From contig JAKMXF010000315.1 in the NCBI GenBank assembly GCA_024704765.1, positions 124,001 through 188,000 on the forward strand: a stretch of 64,000 nucleotides of DNA, written 5' to 3'. The stretch is from Oopsacas minuta. Taxonomy: Eukaryota; Porifera; Hexactinellida; Lyssacinosida; Leucopsacidae. Position numbers and translations under genes: made by a program. Within the stretch, counting starts at the first letter, position 1. Every line of letters begins with the position of its first letter. A model generated the notes under the pieces. The model saw nothing but the letters and a program-made list of their open reading frames with translations, made no database searches and was not told where the DNA came from. Below are positions 13,351 to 24,639 of the stretch, piece after piece.

Positions 13351-16300
13351 TAAACAAATTGGGATCTTCCATATAGTTAGTAATATTTCTGAGATCCGGG
13401 CAACTTCTGGAGGCTGGATGGAGCTCAGAGGTTCTATTGCATATAAACAACATACAAGTATGTGGTTGTAAAGGCAGTTTTCATACTTTCCATTTGTGAA
13501 TGGATTTTTTATGACATAGATGTTGGCATTCACACATCAATTCTGACGTAAACAATAACTTAATTATCTAAAATGAGATATCATAGGTAATTGCAGAGGC
13601 AAGGATAGGAACTAATTTGCTTGCTCAAATATGTGAATTCTTAGAATCGAACATATAATTTAGTTTTAAAATTAGCATGATTAACAAAGTTTACGAAATT
13701 GACACAACATAATTATTGAATAAGAGAGGCGAAGTTTTAATGTCTAAATATGCTACAAACTTCAAATTTTGCCACAATTAATTCAACATTATATAACAAA
13801 GCAAAAGACGATACATTTTCTGCTTTCGGAGGCACGTTTCTCCCGGGGGACTTTCTAGTCCCTCACAAACCACTTTTTGTTAAGAAAAAGATTTCGTTAA
13901 GTTTTCTAAAATATTCAAAACTTAACTTGCAATTAGATTTGCTTGATACTTAAGTATTTCAAATATTTTTGCAATCTGTTCATAGATATTAAAACTTATT
14001 TGGAAACTTAGAATTGTCTTAAATTGTACTTTTTGATTTACATAAACTTAAAACAAAATCCACTTATGTAATATAGTACCTATTTCTCGAATAGTAGCAG
14101 GAGGCGGAAATTATTTTTATAAGTTTTAACTCTGAACCACATATTTTGGTTTGTATGAGGCTTACACATTATGAAAAATATAATTATTATATAATTATGG
14201 CAAAGAGCAGTATTCCTCTGAATGTTATTACATGCAATAGGACTAGAATAGTATTTATAGATACCTCCATTAAAAAGTAACTAATATATCTAAGATGACA
14301 AGCTTGGAAGAAGGAAGATAGCAAAATGAATAACAGACAATAAAAGTTAAGTCAACTACGTAGAGTCATGACTTAAGTTATTTGAAAATATTTGGACAAG
14401 TTTAAGGAAATATTCAGTTTTTTCATACACTTAAGCAAATACTTAGTTAGTTCTTAGTTTTGTATAGTGAATACCAACATCAATCTGCTATAAAATTTAC
14501 TTTAGTTTAGCATAAGTGTAACCAAATGCTCAGTTTTTGCTCAAAACCTAAACAAATTTGAAGTCAAGTTGATCAGTGAATCAGGCCACAGATGTTAAAG
14601 ATTGTTGAATATTATCACACATGGAGAGTCGCATTGAATCATCAGACTTAAGTACAGCTAGATTGCGTTAAGAAATTCCTCAAGGTGTTTGTCAATATCG
14701 TTTCAATGCTTCCAAATAGTATGTATATTCCAAGTGCCAGTGGCGCTCAAACAAATTTTGTTATTGTGATGAGTTGTGTGTACTAATATTATGAAATCAT
14801 GTGCCCATTACTAAAGCTCTCATCCATACGAAAATTCTTCAACTTAAATATTTCTAACCAAATTACATGTGATCATAAAGTGACTGTATTGCTTGTTGAA
14901 CTTTAACAAGCATCCAGGAAACACTCATGCACTTTTTGTACTTTGCGGAAGGATACAAGATATACTGAAATACCTCCTGGTGAAAGAAGATATAAAGAAT
15001 TAATCAAGGATCTTCATTCTACAAATAGAGTATCCGATGAACCAAACATTTTGTAGTCAGAATCAGGTATGAAATTACTCACTCATACTCCTCTCTAAAA
15101 TACTTCCAGGCCTCGTAATCGATCGTATAGTGTGGCTGAGGCATCGCAAAATGTAACTAACCGATATGATGGTGTACTATACAAACAACAATGTGAAGCT
15201 TATTGCCATAGCTGTTTGTGTCACGTAAAAGTAGATATAGTTAAATAAATGAACAATTTGGGGTTTCAAAGTATAAAATATGAAAGCTCCAGTTCACATG
15301 TGTGGTAAAGTTAACAGAAATATAACGCACATGTAAACTAAAGGACAAAAGTTGTTGCACACAACTAAATCACAATTGTAAATCATGTCAAACATAGTGA
15401 ATATTTGAATATAGATGCAACAATATACCTCAGAGAACTAATTGATGATGTTTGTTAACAGATTCCTTGATAAATCTATGAATATTTTCCAAGTATATTT
15501 TTCTAGCGACAATTCGTTGATTAAGGACTCTAAAAAAAAGTGACGTAGTGACAATCCATTAGTAGAGCTTAAGAAAGTTAGAATAATGCTAAATAATTAA
15601 CTAGCACTAACCACATATGTATGCTCTGATGTCGAATATAAAGGACATCTCCAATGCAAGAATAATACAGGTAGCCTTCAATAGTCACCAAAGAACAATA
15701 ATTAACTTGTATAAACTCAAATTCAACTGCCAAAAACATCAATGGAAATATTTTTGAATACATTTCTGCCAAGAGTATTAGCATGCATAAAGAATCATTT
15801 GGAATAACTCTAAACTGAATAATGAACAAATAGTATAAAACTACTCGTTGGTATTTACATTACAAATTTCATACTAAGATAGGCAACAAAACGGCCAAAA
15901 TATCAAGAATTTGGTTAAAAATAGATTCATACTTGGTTTCCTTCCTTAACAATGCTTGTTAAGTAGCTTCTTGATGTTGCTCAGTGTATTCGCTGTAAAT
16001 TAATAATTGAATACGAGTTTGAATGTTGCATGGCCATTTCAAGAAAGTAGAAATATATTCGACAGTAGACAATTCTTAAAATTAGTTTTTCGAAGTTTTA
16101 GTTAAGTTTCATATATTCTATATTCATCTGCAGTCTAAATAATGAATAATTGCAGCTTGTAAGGTTATGGGTGTAGATAATGTCCAATAAATGTATCTAT
16201 TCCGTGTTATGCAGTCATAGTAGATGGTAGTCATATAATATATGAGGAATATCAAAACATCTCAAGTATAAACAGAAACCAAATGAAATATATTAAGTGA

Positions 16301-16760
16301 ATAGAAGTTGGCTATTACCCAACTATCGGCATAAATTTGAGAGGATTATGGTTCATAGTTTCTGACTTGTAGCTTCAACAAATGAAAACACGCTTTCAAA
16401 GCAACACAGGAATATATGCAAATTCAATTCATACCAACCAGTGTTTTCAAATCAACTACTCCCCTTTGACATCATATACACCATAAAGCATTAAAAACAA
16501 TATGAACATGCATTAAAAACAGTTTGAAAAGCAGCATTTTTCGTACAAAAATAGCTTTTGCGAAAAAGCATGATAACATATAATATTCCTATATGTCATA
16601 AATACATAGCCAAGCTCTATCATATATATTTCTCGAAATATCTGGTAAAAACAGTTACTGTTGGCATCCTTGTTTTGAAGACTGGTCGGAAAACACAGCC
16701 GTATAATAAAAAAGTCATGTTTCCAAAATTCAGAAAAATGGGCCTGGGATATGTAACCTG
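13351..16760. other. No supported gene
   Basis: Long AT-rich stretch. A GTGAATCAGGCC end at about 14574-14585, with AATTTGAAGTCAAG inside it, resembles the Harbinger-like ends seen at 16763 and 22037 and could be the right end of another such MITE. I could not fix its left end. The open stretch 15578-15829 (minus) is discussed among rejected items. Confidence 0.45.
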
Positions 16761-16762
16761 CC

Positions 16763-17456
16763 GCCTTATTCACAAAACTACTTAACTTAAACAAACATAA
16801 TTTTAACTCGGAATTATAAAAAAACATAGTTTTTGCAAATCCGCAAATTTTACAAATACTTGACATACACTGAGTCATGACAAGGTTTATAAGAAAAATA
16901 AGTAGTTATTAAGTTTATGGAAAATTATGCAAAAATAGCAAACATTGTATATAGTCAACATACATTTCCAAATCCGTAATGAAGTATCCCCAACTGGACA
17001 TTTACAATTAAATTTCTATCGTGGAAATTTTAACGAAGCTGAGAAATAGGTCTGCCCTGACAATGGTCATCAGCAGCAATAGAAGTAAGTAAGAAACTAT
17101 TACACTGAACATACATATCTACAGTTGTGAACATTCAGAGATTCTTTACATATAGCTGAGCTATAGCATAATACAATTTTTTGCAATACAAAAACTCCCA
17201 TACGCTCTTTCGAAAAGGTGACTTTCATTAATTCAAAAAATAACCGTTCGTCGAAGATAGAAAAGCTAATATACAAAAAAATGTAATATAGTATAGCTGA
17301 GCTATATATAACCTATTTGTAATATTATTAAGTCAGTTCAGGACAAGACATTTAAACATAGTATATTTTCCTTTATTAATACCAACTTAGTTTTTGCGAT
17401 GAAATGCTTCAAAAACTATGTAAATACTTTAGTTTAAGTAGTTTAGTGAATAAGGC
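16763..17456. mobile_element. Harbinger-like MITE with palindromic internal motif
   Basis: Inverted ends of about 50 bp: left GCCTTATTCACAAAACTACT and the inverse at right with GCCTTATTCACTAAACTAC, then TTAA-rich similarity and ATAGTTTTTG inward. The 694-bp interior holds two copies of the palindrome ATAGCTGAGCTAT (near 17152 and 17292) and no credible gene. The GCCTTATT end type resembles the Harbinger at 22037. I could not settle the target duplication. The overlapping open frames at 16513-16878 and 16558-16785 are opposite-strand shadows in the element. Confidence 0.65.
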
Positions 17457-17529
17457 AGTAGGCTGACAATTAAACAGTACCTGCATTTCAAGATCCATGC
17501 GCTTTAGATGGAAAAAGTTTTGCATATTA

Positions 17530-18907
17530 CAGGGTGATTCAAAAGAAATGCAACCCAAAATGTTTTACGGGTCCTCTATCTTTATTTCTTAACTAAACCT
17601 ATTTATTCTTTTGGATTATAATTAGTTTGAGTCTAAAAGATCAGAAAATGCCAAATTGGATACTGTAGCACCGAATTTTCTGCGTGGCTCATTATTTTAA
17701 TACCTCCTCATACGAGACTGTAAAGACGCAATTTCGTAAATCATTCCAGACCCAAGTTGCTCCAGATAAATCGATGATCTATCGTTGGGTGGAGAAGTTT
17801 AGGAAATATGAGACAGTTCAAAACCTCAATAGTAAGTGTGATGACAGACTAACGCATTCTGGTCGGAGAAAGAAACGAACAGCAAAAGTTATTGAGATGG
17901 TCCGAAATTCTATTGAATTCAGTCCAAAACGGTCAATCAGGCGGAGGAGTCAATCATTGTCATTGGATAGAAAAATATCTGCAAGCACTATCAGGAGGAT
18001 CCTAATTGATGATCTTAAGAGGTTTCCATATCGTATACAAACAAACAGATGTTAACAGCTGGTGATAAGCCCAAAAGGATCAAAATGTCCAAGAATTTGC
18101 TAGAAATATTGAATATCAGGGTCGATTTCTTTCACTACTTTGGATGTCCGATGTAGCCCACTTTCATTTAAATGGAAAAATCAACTCCAAAACAAACGTG
18201 TTCTGGGGAACCCAGAGACAAATGGAAGTTGCAATGAAACCACTACACTCAGAAAATGCACAGTATGGGCAGCCATTTCGGCTAAAGGGATCACAGGACC
18301 ATTCTTTTTTGAAGAAAATGACAGGGCTGTTACAGTTACGAAAGATCGTTATGTCCAGGTCCTTGAGCTCTTCTGGGAGCAGCTCAGAGTCCTTTACCCA
18401 TCACTTCTGAATTACTTTTGGTTCCAACAAGATGGAGCGAGCTCACACACCTCAAAATTCTCCAGGGACTGGCTCAAAGAACACTTTGGAGCAAGTGTTA
18501 TCAGTCTCAAGACGAATTTTGAGTGGGCCCCCTATAGCCCCGACTTAAACCCTCCTGACTTCTACTTGTGGGGCTATCTTAAAGACCGAGTTTATTCTAT
18601 CAAGCCTAGAACAATCAGCGAGTTGAAGGAAAACATCAGAGAAGAAATTAGAAAGATTCCGAACACTGTATGCAAAAATGTCATCAACAACTTGGTGGTA
18701 CGACTCAAGAAATGTACAGAACTCAAAGGAGGTGATTTGGAACATTTGCTCCAATTCATACAATATTGACTGTAGTACGTTGAATTTTTAATATGTACTA
18801 AAAATATTGATATTCTACTCATGTTCTGAGTTTGATTGAGTTTGATTAAGAATTGTCTTCACTGCAAACATTTACTTTTGGGTTGCATTTTTTTTTGAAT
18901 CACCCGG
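17530..18907 (+). mobile_element. Mariner element (DD41D type)
   Basis: A 1378-bp element. The left end CAGGGTGATTCAAAAG follows TA (17528-17529). The right end is the inverse, with GGTTGCATTT then TGAATCACCC at 18881-18905. The right terminal bases and TA are mutated (CCGGTG instead of CCTGTA). Size and ends fit Tc1/mariner. It contains the broken transposase at 17684-18769. Confidence 0.88.
17684..18769 (+). pseudogene. Mariner DD41D transposase, broken
   Basis: A two-part DNA-binding region (helix-turn-helix containing KSMIYRWVEKF, then an SGRRKKRT hinge and STIRRIL) comes first. The catalytic core includes SDVAHFHLNGK, FQQDGASSHTS and YSPDLNPPDFYLWGYLKDRV. By hand count 41 residues separate the Asp of QDGA from the Asp of PPDF, the spacing of the rosa-like DD41D group. 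The usual SDEAHF has become SDVAHF, with the Asp retained. At least two frameshifts lie between 18055 and 18240, joined only by changing frame, so no active enzyme can be made. The C-terminal 160 residues are open and well preserved. Expected full length is about 350 residues. Confidence 0.85.
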
Positions 18908-19885
18908 TGGCAGAAGAGAAAATTATCAAAAATAATATGTTGAAGTGTGTACGATTTGTTTAATACCAACTTAACATTATTCATAGTGATTAGAGTCAAC
19001 AAGAATTTTTGAAGAGTGTAGGTAGGGCTGTCGATAGCCAGAACGCGAGCGGGCTAAGTTTTCTGCGGGCACTCGTTATATATGACAACAATTTTGCGCG
19101 TTACACTGGGATTAACAAAATCCGAAGTTATTGATACTTGCGTCAATTAAGTTTTATAAGTCAATGCTAAATGGCTAAAGTTGTTGCTTTGGAATTCAAA
19201 ACAATTGAAACATTCGGGATAGTTGGCATGTATGGCGCAGTGGGAAAATAGAAGTTGAGTTTCATAATATTAAAAGAGATTAGACCCATATTATAGGATT
19301 CGGCATAGTCTAAAACCTATAAAACCAAAGTATTAAGTCATAAGATTTCTACATTCTAAATAGTACTGTTGCGCATGAGTGATTATATATATATTTTCAG
19401 CTATCAAAATATTGTGGTTTTGCAATCCTAATGTTGCTTCGTTTAAAGTAACCAAGTATGGTAAGATGCGTCTAAATACTACTAGCTAGTTATGCCCACA
19501 TTTATTGATGCTAAAACGAAAAGCTATTAAGAGATTTGAACACTAGCACATCTCCTAAATATACCATTTCAATTCGACAGTAATCTATTGTTTGGATACA
19601 ATTTGTTTGGCTAATACAGTGAGGAAACTTTGGATGATAAATGGTAGATTATCATTTACGCATACATAATCTAAAGATAGATACAAACACCCTCAAAGAC
19701 ATGACCTCTCAAACCACCCTTTACACAATTTGGTTTAGACATATGGTGAATTTTAAATTGGGTGTTTTCAGAATATTTTGATATTCCTTTTGTTAATGGT
19801 TTTGCAAAATTGATTAGACAGATAATGAATAATCTTGAGGCTTACGACATTCCCAAATAAATGCCTTCAGATAGAGCCTCGTCTA
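18908..19885. other. No recognisable gene
   Basis: AT-rich spacer between the mariner element and the RAG1/Transib-like relic. I see no open frame of note. Confidence 0.5.
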
Positions 19886-19889
19886 ATGA

Positions 19890-21640
19890 AATACTTCGTA
19901 TTTTTGGAGTACCTGGTACCGAGATGAATACTACTAGGAGTAATTTCAGAGCAATCAAATCCGGCAGAGATAAAAATCTGAGAAATCATGAAATAGCGAC
20001 CTGGGAAGAGATAATATTCTACTCTTCTATTGTATAACACCCTGGCAAAAAGAGATGCTCTCTCGACCGGACAATGTTCGAGACTGACTTATCCACCGAG
20101 TTCAGGAAACCGCTTTCTGAATAAACTCTTAAGGGTTCGAGAATTAGATTAACTCCACAATTAAATCTCATAAGCCAGATTGCACAGATAGAGGAGGTAG
20201 AAAATAAAACAATAGCGCCCTATGCTCTTCAGTTAGTCACCAACCAGTCTTGTGACAGAAACATGTGTTCCGTTTGTAAACAAATAATTTCAGATGGTAC
20301 ATTCGGTAATACTGGAAAACGTATTTGTACTGAAAAGGCAACCTTCATTCTTAACCAACTTGAAATTGGTAAACAGAAGTACTCTCATTTAAAACGGTTA
20401 TTGAAGACAGAGAATTGATTGTTCCCGGCATACAAACTAGTAGCTTCACACCGTGCTAACAATACGCTTGGAACTGACTTCCAATATGTGCACAACTATA
20501 ATCAGCTTAATCTAGAAATTTGTATATCATATGCAATGGTTTTGAAACAGACAGTTTTTCGATTACTCTCAAAACTTCACCACTTGGATTACTGTCAATT
20601 TCCTTTGGCATAAGAATATCCGATGACCTTGATGAATCAGGCTCACATCAAATATATAACCAACTACAGGAGAAAGTAGAATTCAACTCAAAAAATTTCA
20701 TAAAATTGCCTTTAAACTACTTTCAGTAAAGGATTTTAATGGCACAGAAATATGGGTAAATACAATTCCAAATTCACACTTTCAGGTTAGACCAGTTGCT
20801 TTAATAGCTATGAAAGAAAGTAAAGAAAACGTCCGGTTTCTAATGGATACTTACATCAATCCAGGAACAACTATAATAGAACAAGCAGGTAGTGCTCTTC
20901 CTCAAGATCATGTAACAGTGAAGGTATCCCGAAGTATGATAGATGGGAAAATGTCGGGTATACTTTCTGAAGCAGCGGGTGCGAAATGTCAATTAGCTAC
21001 TACTTTATTCATTGAGCTACATGCTATTGATTTAGTAAGATCTGGGTATCCCATTAACAGAACAATTACAGCCCCAAAGGATATATTTTCTTCCGTTGAT
21101 ACAACAGAGCACTTAGCACTTCCTTCGCAACAGCGTTTCGGAATGGCTCAAGAAACATTGTATGATATTGATATCATTCCTGCTCCTCCACTTCATTCAT
21201 ATATGTGTGTCTTCCATTTTTTCATTCATATGGTATACAATTTACACACTTGATATAAGAAATGCTCACAAACTTCCCCCAAAGTCAAAGACTCTTTGAA
21301 ATATATTAGTGAGTATTTGCAAGAAAAACTGGTATAAAAATCGACCAACCCTAAAGTGATGGTAGGACAACATCTACTGGCAACATAGCCTATGAATGAT
21401 TCAGCAATAAAAATAAATTCATAAATTGGTTCAGGACATTAATTCCTTCAGATTTACACGATCCACAAGAAAAATTCACATCAACCTCTCAGTTATTCTA
21501 CGCTGTTTAATAGTGGTAGGGAGATCAATACCAATGCCCATGAAGTATTATGCCGAGAAACCTATGAATTCATACTAACACAATTCCCCTGGGTAAATGT
21601 TACTCCATCCCTGCATAAATTACCCAGGGCTACATAAAAA
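19890..21640 (+). pseudogene. RAG1/Transib-like transposase relic, plus-strand copy
   Basis: Conserved blocks appear in order across shifting frames: CDRNMCSVCKQII (near 20255), IGKQKYSHLKRLLK, LFPAYKLVASHRANN, DESGSHQIYNQLQ (about 20630), RPVALIAMKES to FLMDTYINPGT (20789-20870), SRSMIDGKMSGILSEAAGAK (20930-20990), PPLHSYMCVFHFF (21180), a degraded TSTGNIAYE corresponding to a GNTARRFF-type motif (21359-21400), and FPWVNVTPSLHKL (21583-21624). MIDGK, the GNTA block and the PW...HK block are what I know from RAG1/Transib-like transposases. The longest open part is 20810-21253. Many stops and frameshifts show it is dead. A second relic lies at 6950-7870. Confidence 0.65.
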
Positions 21641-21924
21641 AATATTTCCCATACACAAACTAAGTTATTATACAATTCTTGTACAATTTTTCGTTCTAGA
21701 TGAAAACGCATTCATTTATGGCCACCACGGCAGGATTGTATAATAGAGAACATGATTTGTTTTAGAAAAGTCAATTTTGACATTAATTAATGTGGTAAAA
21801 TATACTGTTCCTAACATTATATTGCGTATTAATACGTGATATACTTATTGTGCCTACATACTTGTATATACGAAAGCACATATGTAATTTGCTATACTAC
21901 AGATATTCATAAGAAATTAGACCA
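21640..21924. other. No recognisable gene
   Basis: Spacer between the RAG1/Transib-like relic and the left piece of the split transposon copy B. No ends of either element could be recognised in it. Confidence 0.4.
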
Positions 21925-22036
21925 AGGACTCCAAAAACTTCCAAGTGGCTATGTAAAAATGGATTTTGATGATCACATTACATCCTAACCTTTGAAAGAT
22001 TTCAAGCAATGATTGGCCAAATTCACATAATCCTGG
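21925..22036 (-). pseudogene. Copy B of the CAC-end transposase, C-terminal piece
   Basis: Minus-strand reading gives QDYVNLANHCLKSF then GLGCNVIIKIHFYI and FLESLG. This aligns with residues 476-514 of the intact protein at 25076-26797 (PNYEMLVSKML, DLGCNMSIKVHF, FPENLG). It is the continuation of the piece at 27635-29061, from which it is separated by the Harbinger insertion 22037-27634. The final E-containing block (EQGERFHQD in copy A) cannot be read, so the end is lost. Confidence 0.75.
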
Positions 22037-22335
22037 GGCCTTATTAACTAAAATTCTAAGAATTATTCTTAACTTAATTCTAAGAATTAATGAAATATTC
22101 CTAGTTTTCGTTAAGAATTCTTAACTTGGCTATACTTAACGGATTCTAAGAATAATTCTTAGAATTGGGTAATTCTACTTGATTGATTCTTGCTATTGAT
22201 TAATAAAATTTATGCCAATTCATTCGACTTCAATCGCTTTTTGAGAAGATATGCGCATAGTATACAATAAATTGCCCCACCCAATAGAAAAGGATATTCA
22301 TTGCATTTCTCATTTGTGTACTATTGTATAAACTC

Positions 22336-23377
22336 ATGGCCTCGCTTTTTGTTCTTTTGGAGCTGGAAATAGGCAGTTTACGACGACAGAGAATATTTCG
22401 TGACAGGTTAAACCCTCTTGATGCATACACAGATGTAGAGTTTATTTCTCGTTATAGAATCAGAAGAGAAATGTTCTTAGAATTGCATGATAAAATTGAA
22501 ACTTTCATGTCTCGATCTACAAGCCGATCTCATTCACTTTCGGTGACAACTCAATTAGCGGTCACTCTTCAGTTTCTAGCTACGGGTAGTTTCCAAACTG
22601 TGGTTGCATCAGCTCATGGAATTTCCCAGCCCTCTGTGTCCAACTGTGTTAGAGGTGTAACAGATGCATTGTGCTCAATTGCGAAAGAGTATATACAGTT
22701 TCCAACTGCTGCTAGACAGATGAGCATGCAGCATGGATTTATGGAAAAGTTCGGGTTTCCTAAAGTATTAGGTTGCATAGACGGCACACATACCCCAATT
22801 GTTGCACCTAGCACCAACGAAGCAATTTATGTTAATCGTAAAAGTTTTCATTCAATTAAAGTCCAAGCGATATGTGACGATGTATTCAAGTTTATTGATG
22901 TAGTTGTGAAGTGGCCAGGCAGCACACATGACGCGTTCATATGGAGGCAATCAGGAATCAATCTTAAGATCACCAGTAAAGAAATTCCAATTCTTGATGG
23001 ATGGTTTCTCGGCGATAGTGGTTATCCGTTGCGCCCAAATTTAATGACTCCATTACTATCTCCTGTTACACCTCGCGAAAGAAGGTATAATCGTGCTTTC
23101 CTGAAGACTCGAAAGACAATTGAATGTACCTTTGGAATATGGAAGAGCAGATGGAGATCAATGGACAAGACTGGTGGCAGTTTGTGCTATAGTCCAGAGA
23201 GGGTTTGCAAACTAATCTTATCCTCCATGGTACTTCATAATTTGTGTTGATTGCGGTCTCCAAATTGATATTGAAAACTTGGAAAGTGATATGCCCTACA
23301 CCGAAACAGAAGACACTGAACATTCAGATAATGGGATTTTAGTTCGAGAAAATATAATTATAAATTATTTCACATGA
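22336..23377 (+). pseudogene. Harbinger DDE nuclease (HARBI1-like), one frameshift
   Basis: The ATG at 22336 opens 304 codons with the complete DDE_Tnp_4-type core: CIDGTHTPI (Asp149), GDSGYPL (Asp227) and KTIECTFGIWKSRWR (Glu263), preceded by a helix-turn-helix-like segment SAHGISQPSVSNCV (about residues 92-105). The frame stops right after LHNLC at 23250. Shifting frame there continues into a 43-residue acidic tail with TETEDTEHSDNG that ends at 23377, as expected for the family. One small indel therefore appears to separate it from a full-length enzyme of about 347 residues. The catalytic residues are untouched, so inactivation may be recent, or the short form may be tolerated. It works with the neighbouring Myb-like protein. 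Confidence 0.88.
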
Positions 23378-23461
23378 TATAGGGAGTTTAATAAATTAAC
23401 TGAGGACATGAATGAATTCGGCTATGATTTACGTATAACATAATTATCTTAATTAAGGATC

Positions 23462-24243
23462 CTAATCTTGACTTTGAAAGTAATGAGGCAATGAAAACAA
23501 ATTAGAAGTAGGAAATGAAGGGGGCAATGTCTGAAAATGCGGCAGAGGAGGCATAGTTTGAGCCATCAGAAGAGAAAGTGTCTTTGATTGATCCGCTGCT
23601 GTATGTTGCAAAATCTGGATCACTCGATCGAATTTACTCTCAAGCCGATCTAGCTTAGAATCAATGTTAGTCAAAATCTCCAATTTCTTATCTTCTTTCT
23701 CTAAAATTGCACGTTTGGTCGATTCCAATTCGTCATTTTCCAAACGATGACGTTTTCTTGGGGCTTGTTGGAAAAACTTTATTTGTTCAATATCTTCAGA
23801 GGGAACTGGGTTTATCAGCATCCTTTCAGTTTCATCATTTGCACACTGGGATTCAAGAGAGAGATCGATACCCGATTCAATGCCTTCAAAAGCTTTCTTC
23901 CCTTTGATGCTACTGATTTTAGCTTCTATTTCATTCAAATCAGCATCTGCAGGACTTTCTCCAGTTTTTCTTGCTGATGCTAACTTATCTGCAATACGAG
24001 GCTTATGTATTGTTAGTATATTAAACCATTTTTTCATGACATTATCCTTGTTCTTACATTCTCATGTAATTCAGACAGTCTCCCTGAAATTTCTTCCCAG
24101 ATTTTGTTCTAATCATCGAAAGTCAGAGTTGGTGTTAGAGCGCCGAACAATTTCGATTTTTGATCATGAATGAGATCCACGGGTGACATAATCTCCTCCT
24201 GAGTAAAATTCTTTGAACAAGTTTTCGATTTTTCAGTGGTCAT
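23462..24243 (-). pseudogene. Harbinger Myb/SANT-like partner protein, two lesions
   Basis: Starts at the ATG at 24243 (MTTEKSKTCSKNFTQEE). Residues 10-80 form a Myb/SANT-like trihelix domain with FTQEE, an IWEEIS helix and a KKWFNIL helix. Then come a Lys-rich stretch, a TGESPADADL motif with the TG-x-P pattern usual in these proteins, an acidic middle, and a coiled-coil segment with KLEILTNIDSKLDRLESKFD near the C terminus. An in-frame TAG follows FDD (24114-24116) and a frameshift lies near 24045, so the piece open from an ATG starts only at 24037. This protein recruits the nuclease to the ends and to DNA targets. It converges with the nuclease gene, the usual Harbinger layout. Confidence 0.8.
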
Positions 24244-24639
24244 AATACGAGCGAGTGTTAAGATATTATCATAATTAATTAACATTTTATTATTATTCAT
24301 ACTTATCACTAAAGATGATAATATACGTAAATGGATAAAATTGCATAGATTGCGTATATTTTTGCAGGACGTCACTCAAATGACATTGACTTTATTTACC
24401 TTAGTTTATATACAAAACTATTATGTTTCAAAATATATGAGATATATTTTAATTACATAAATACATTTATTGATGTCATAATACAATTCAGAGTGACGTC
24501 AAGAAATAGTATCTAAATATAGTTGGTATAATTCGACTATAGTTCTATGCTGCGGGTATTACAACATGTAGATATGATAATCAAACATATTGTCTTGAGC
24601 GATAAACAATCTTCTTTGTTATTAAATCCGCATTGATTA

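Noticed and set aside
13226-13533. Two overlapping minus-strand frames
   Set aside because: They run through the right arm of MITE copy 2, and similar frames recur in the other copies.
15578-15829. Minus-strand 83-codon stretch with a CAG acceptor-like start and FPLMFLAVEFEFIQVNYCSL, faintly like a MULE transposase
   Set aside because: Only one weak pattern match, no catalytic motif, no inverted ends and no downstream donor, so it was not listed.
16513-16878. 121-codon minus-strand open frame, overlapped by a 75-codon plus-strand frame
   Set aside because: Lies across the left end of an inverted-repeat MITE, with no motif and opposite-strand overlap; a composition by-product.
22230-22430. 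Minus-strand frame and other antisense frames in the Harbinger genes (22614-22817, 23066-23323, 23707-24173)
   Set aside because: Shadows of the nuclease and Myb-like genes on the opposite strand.
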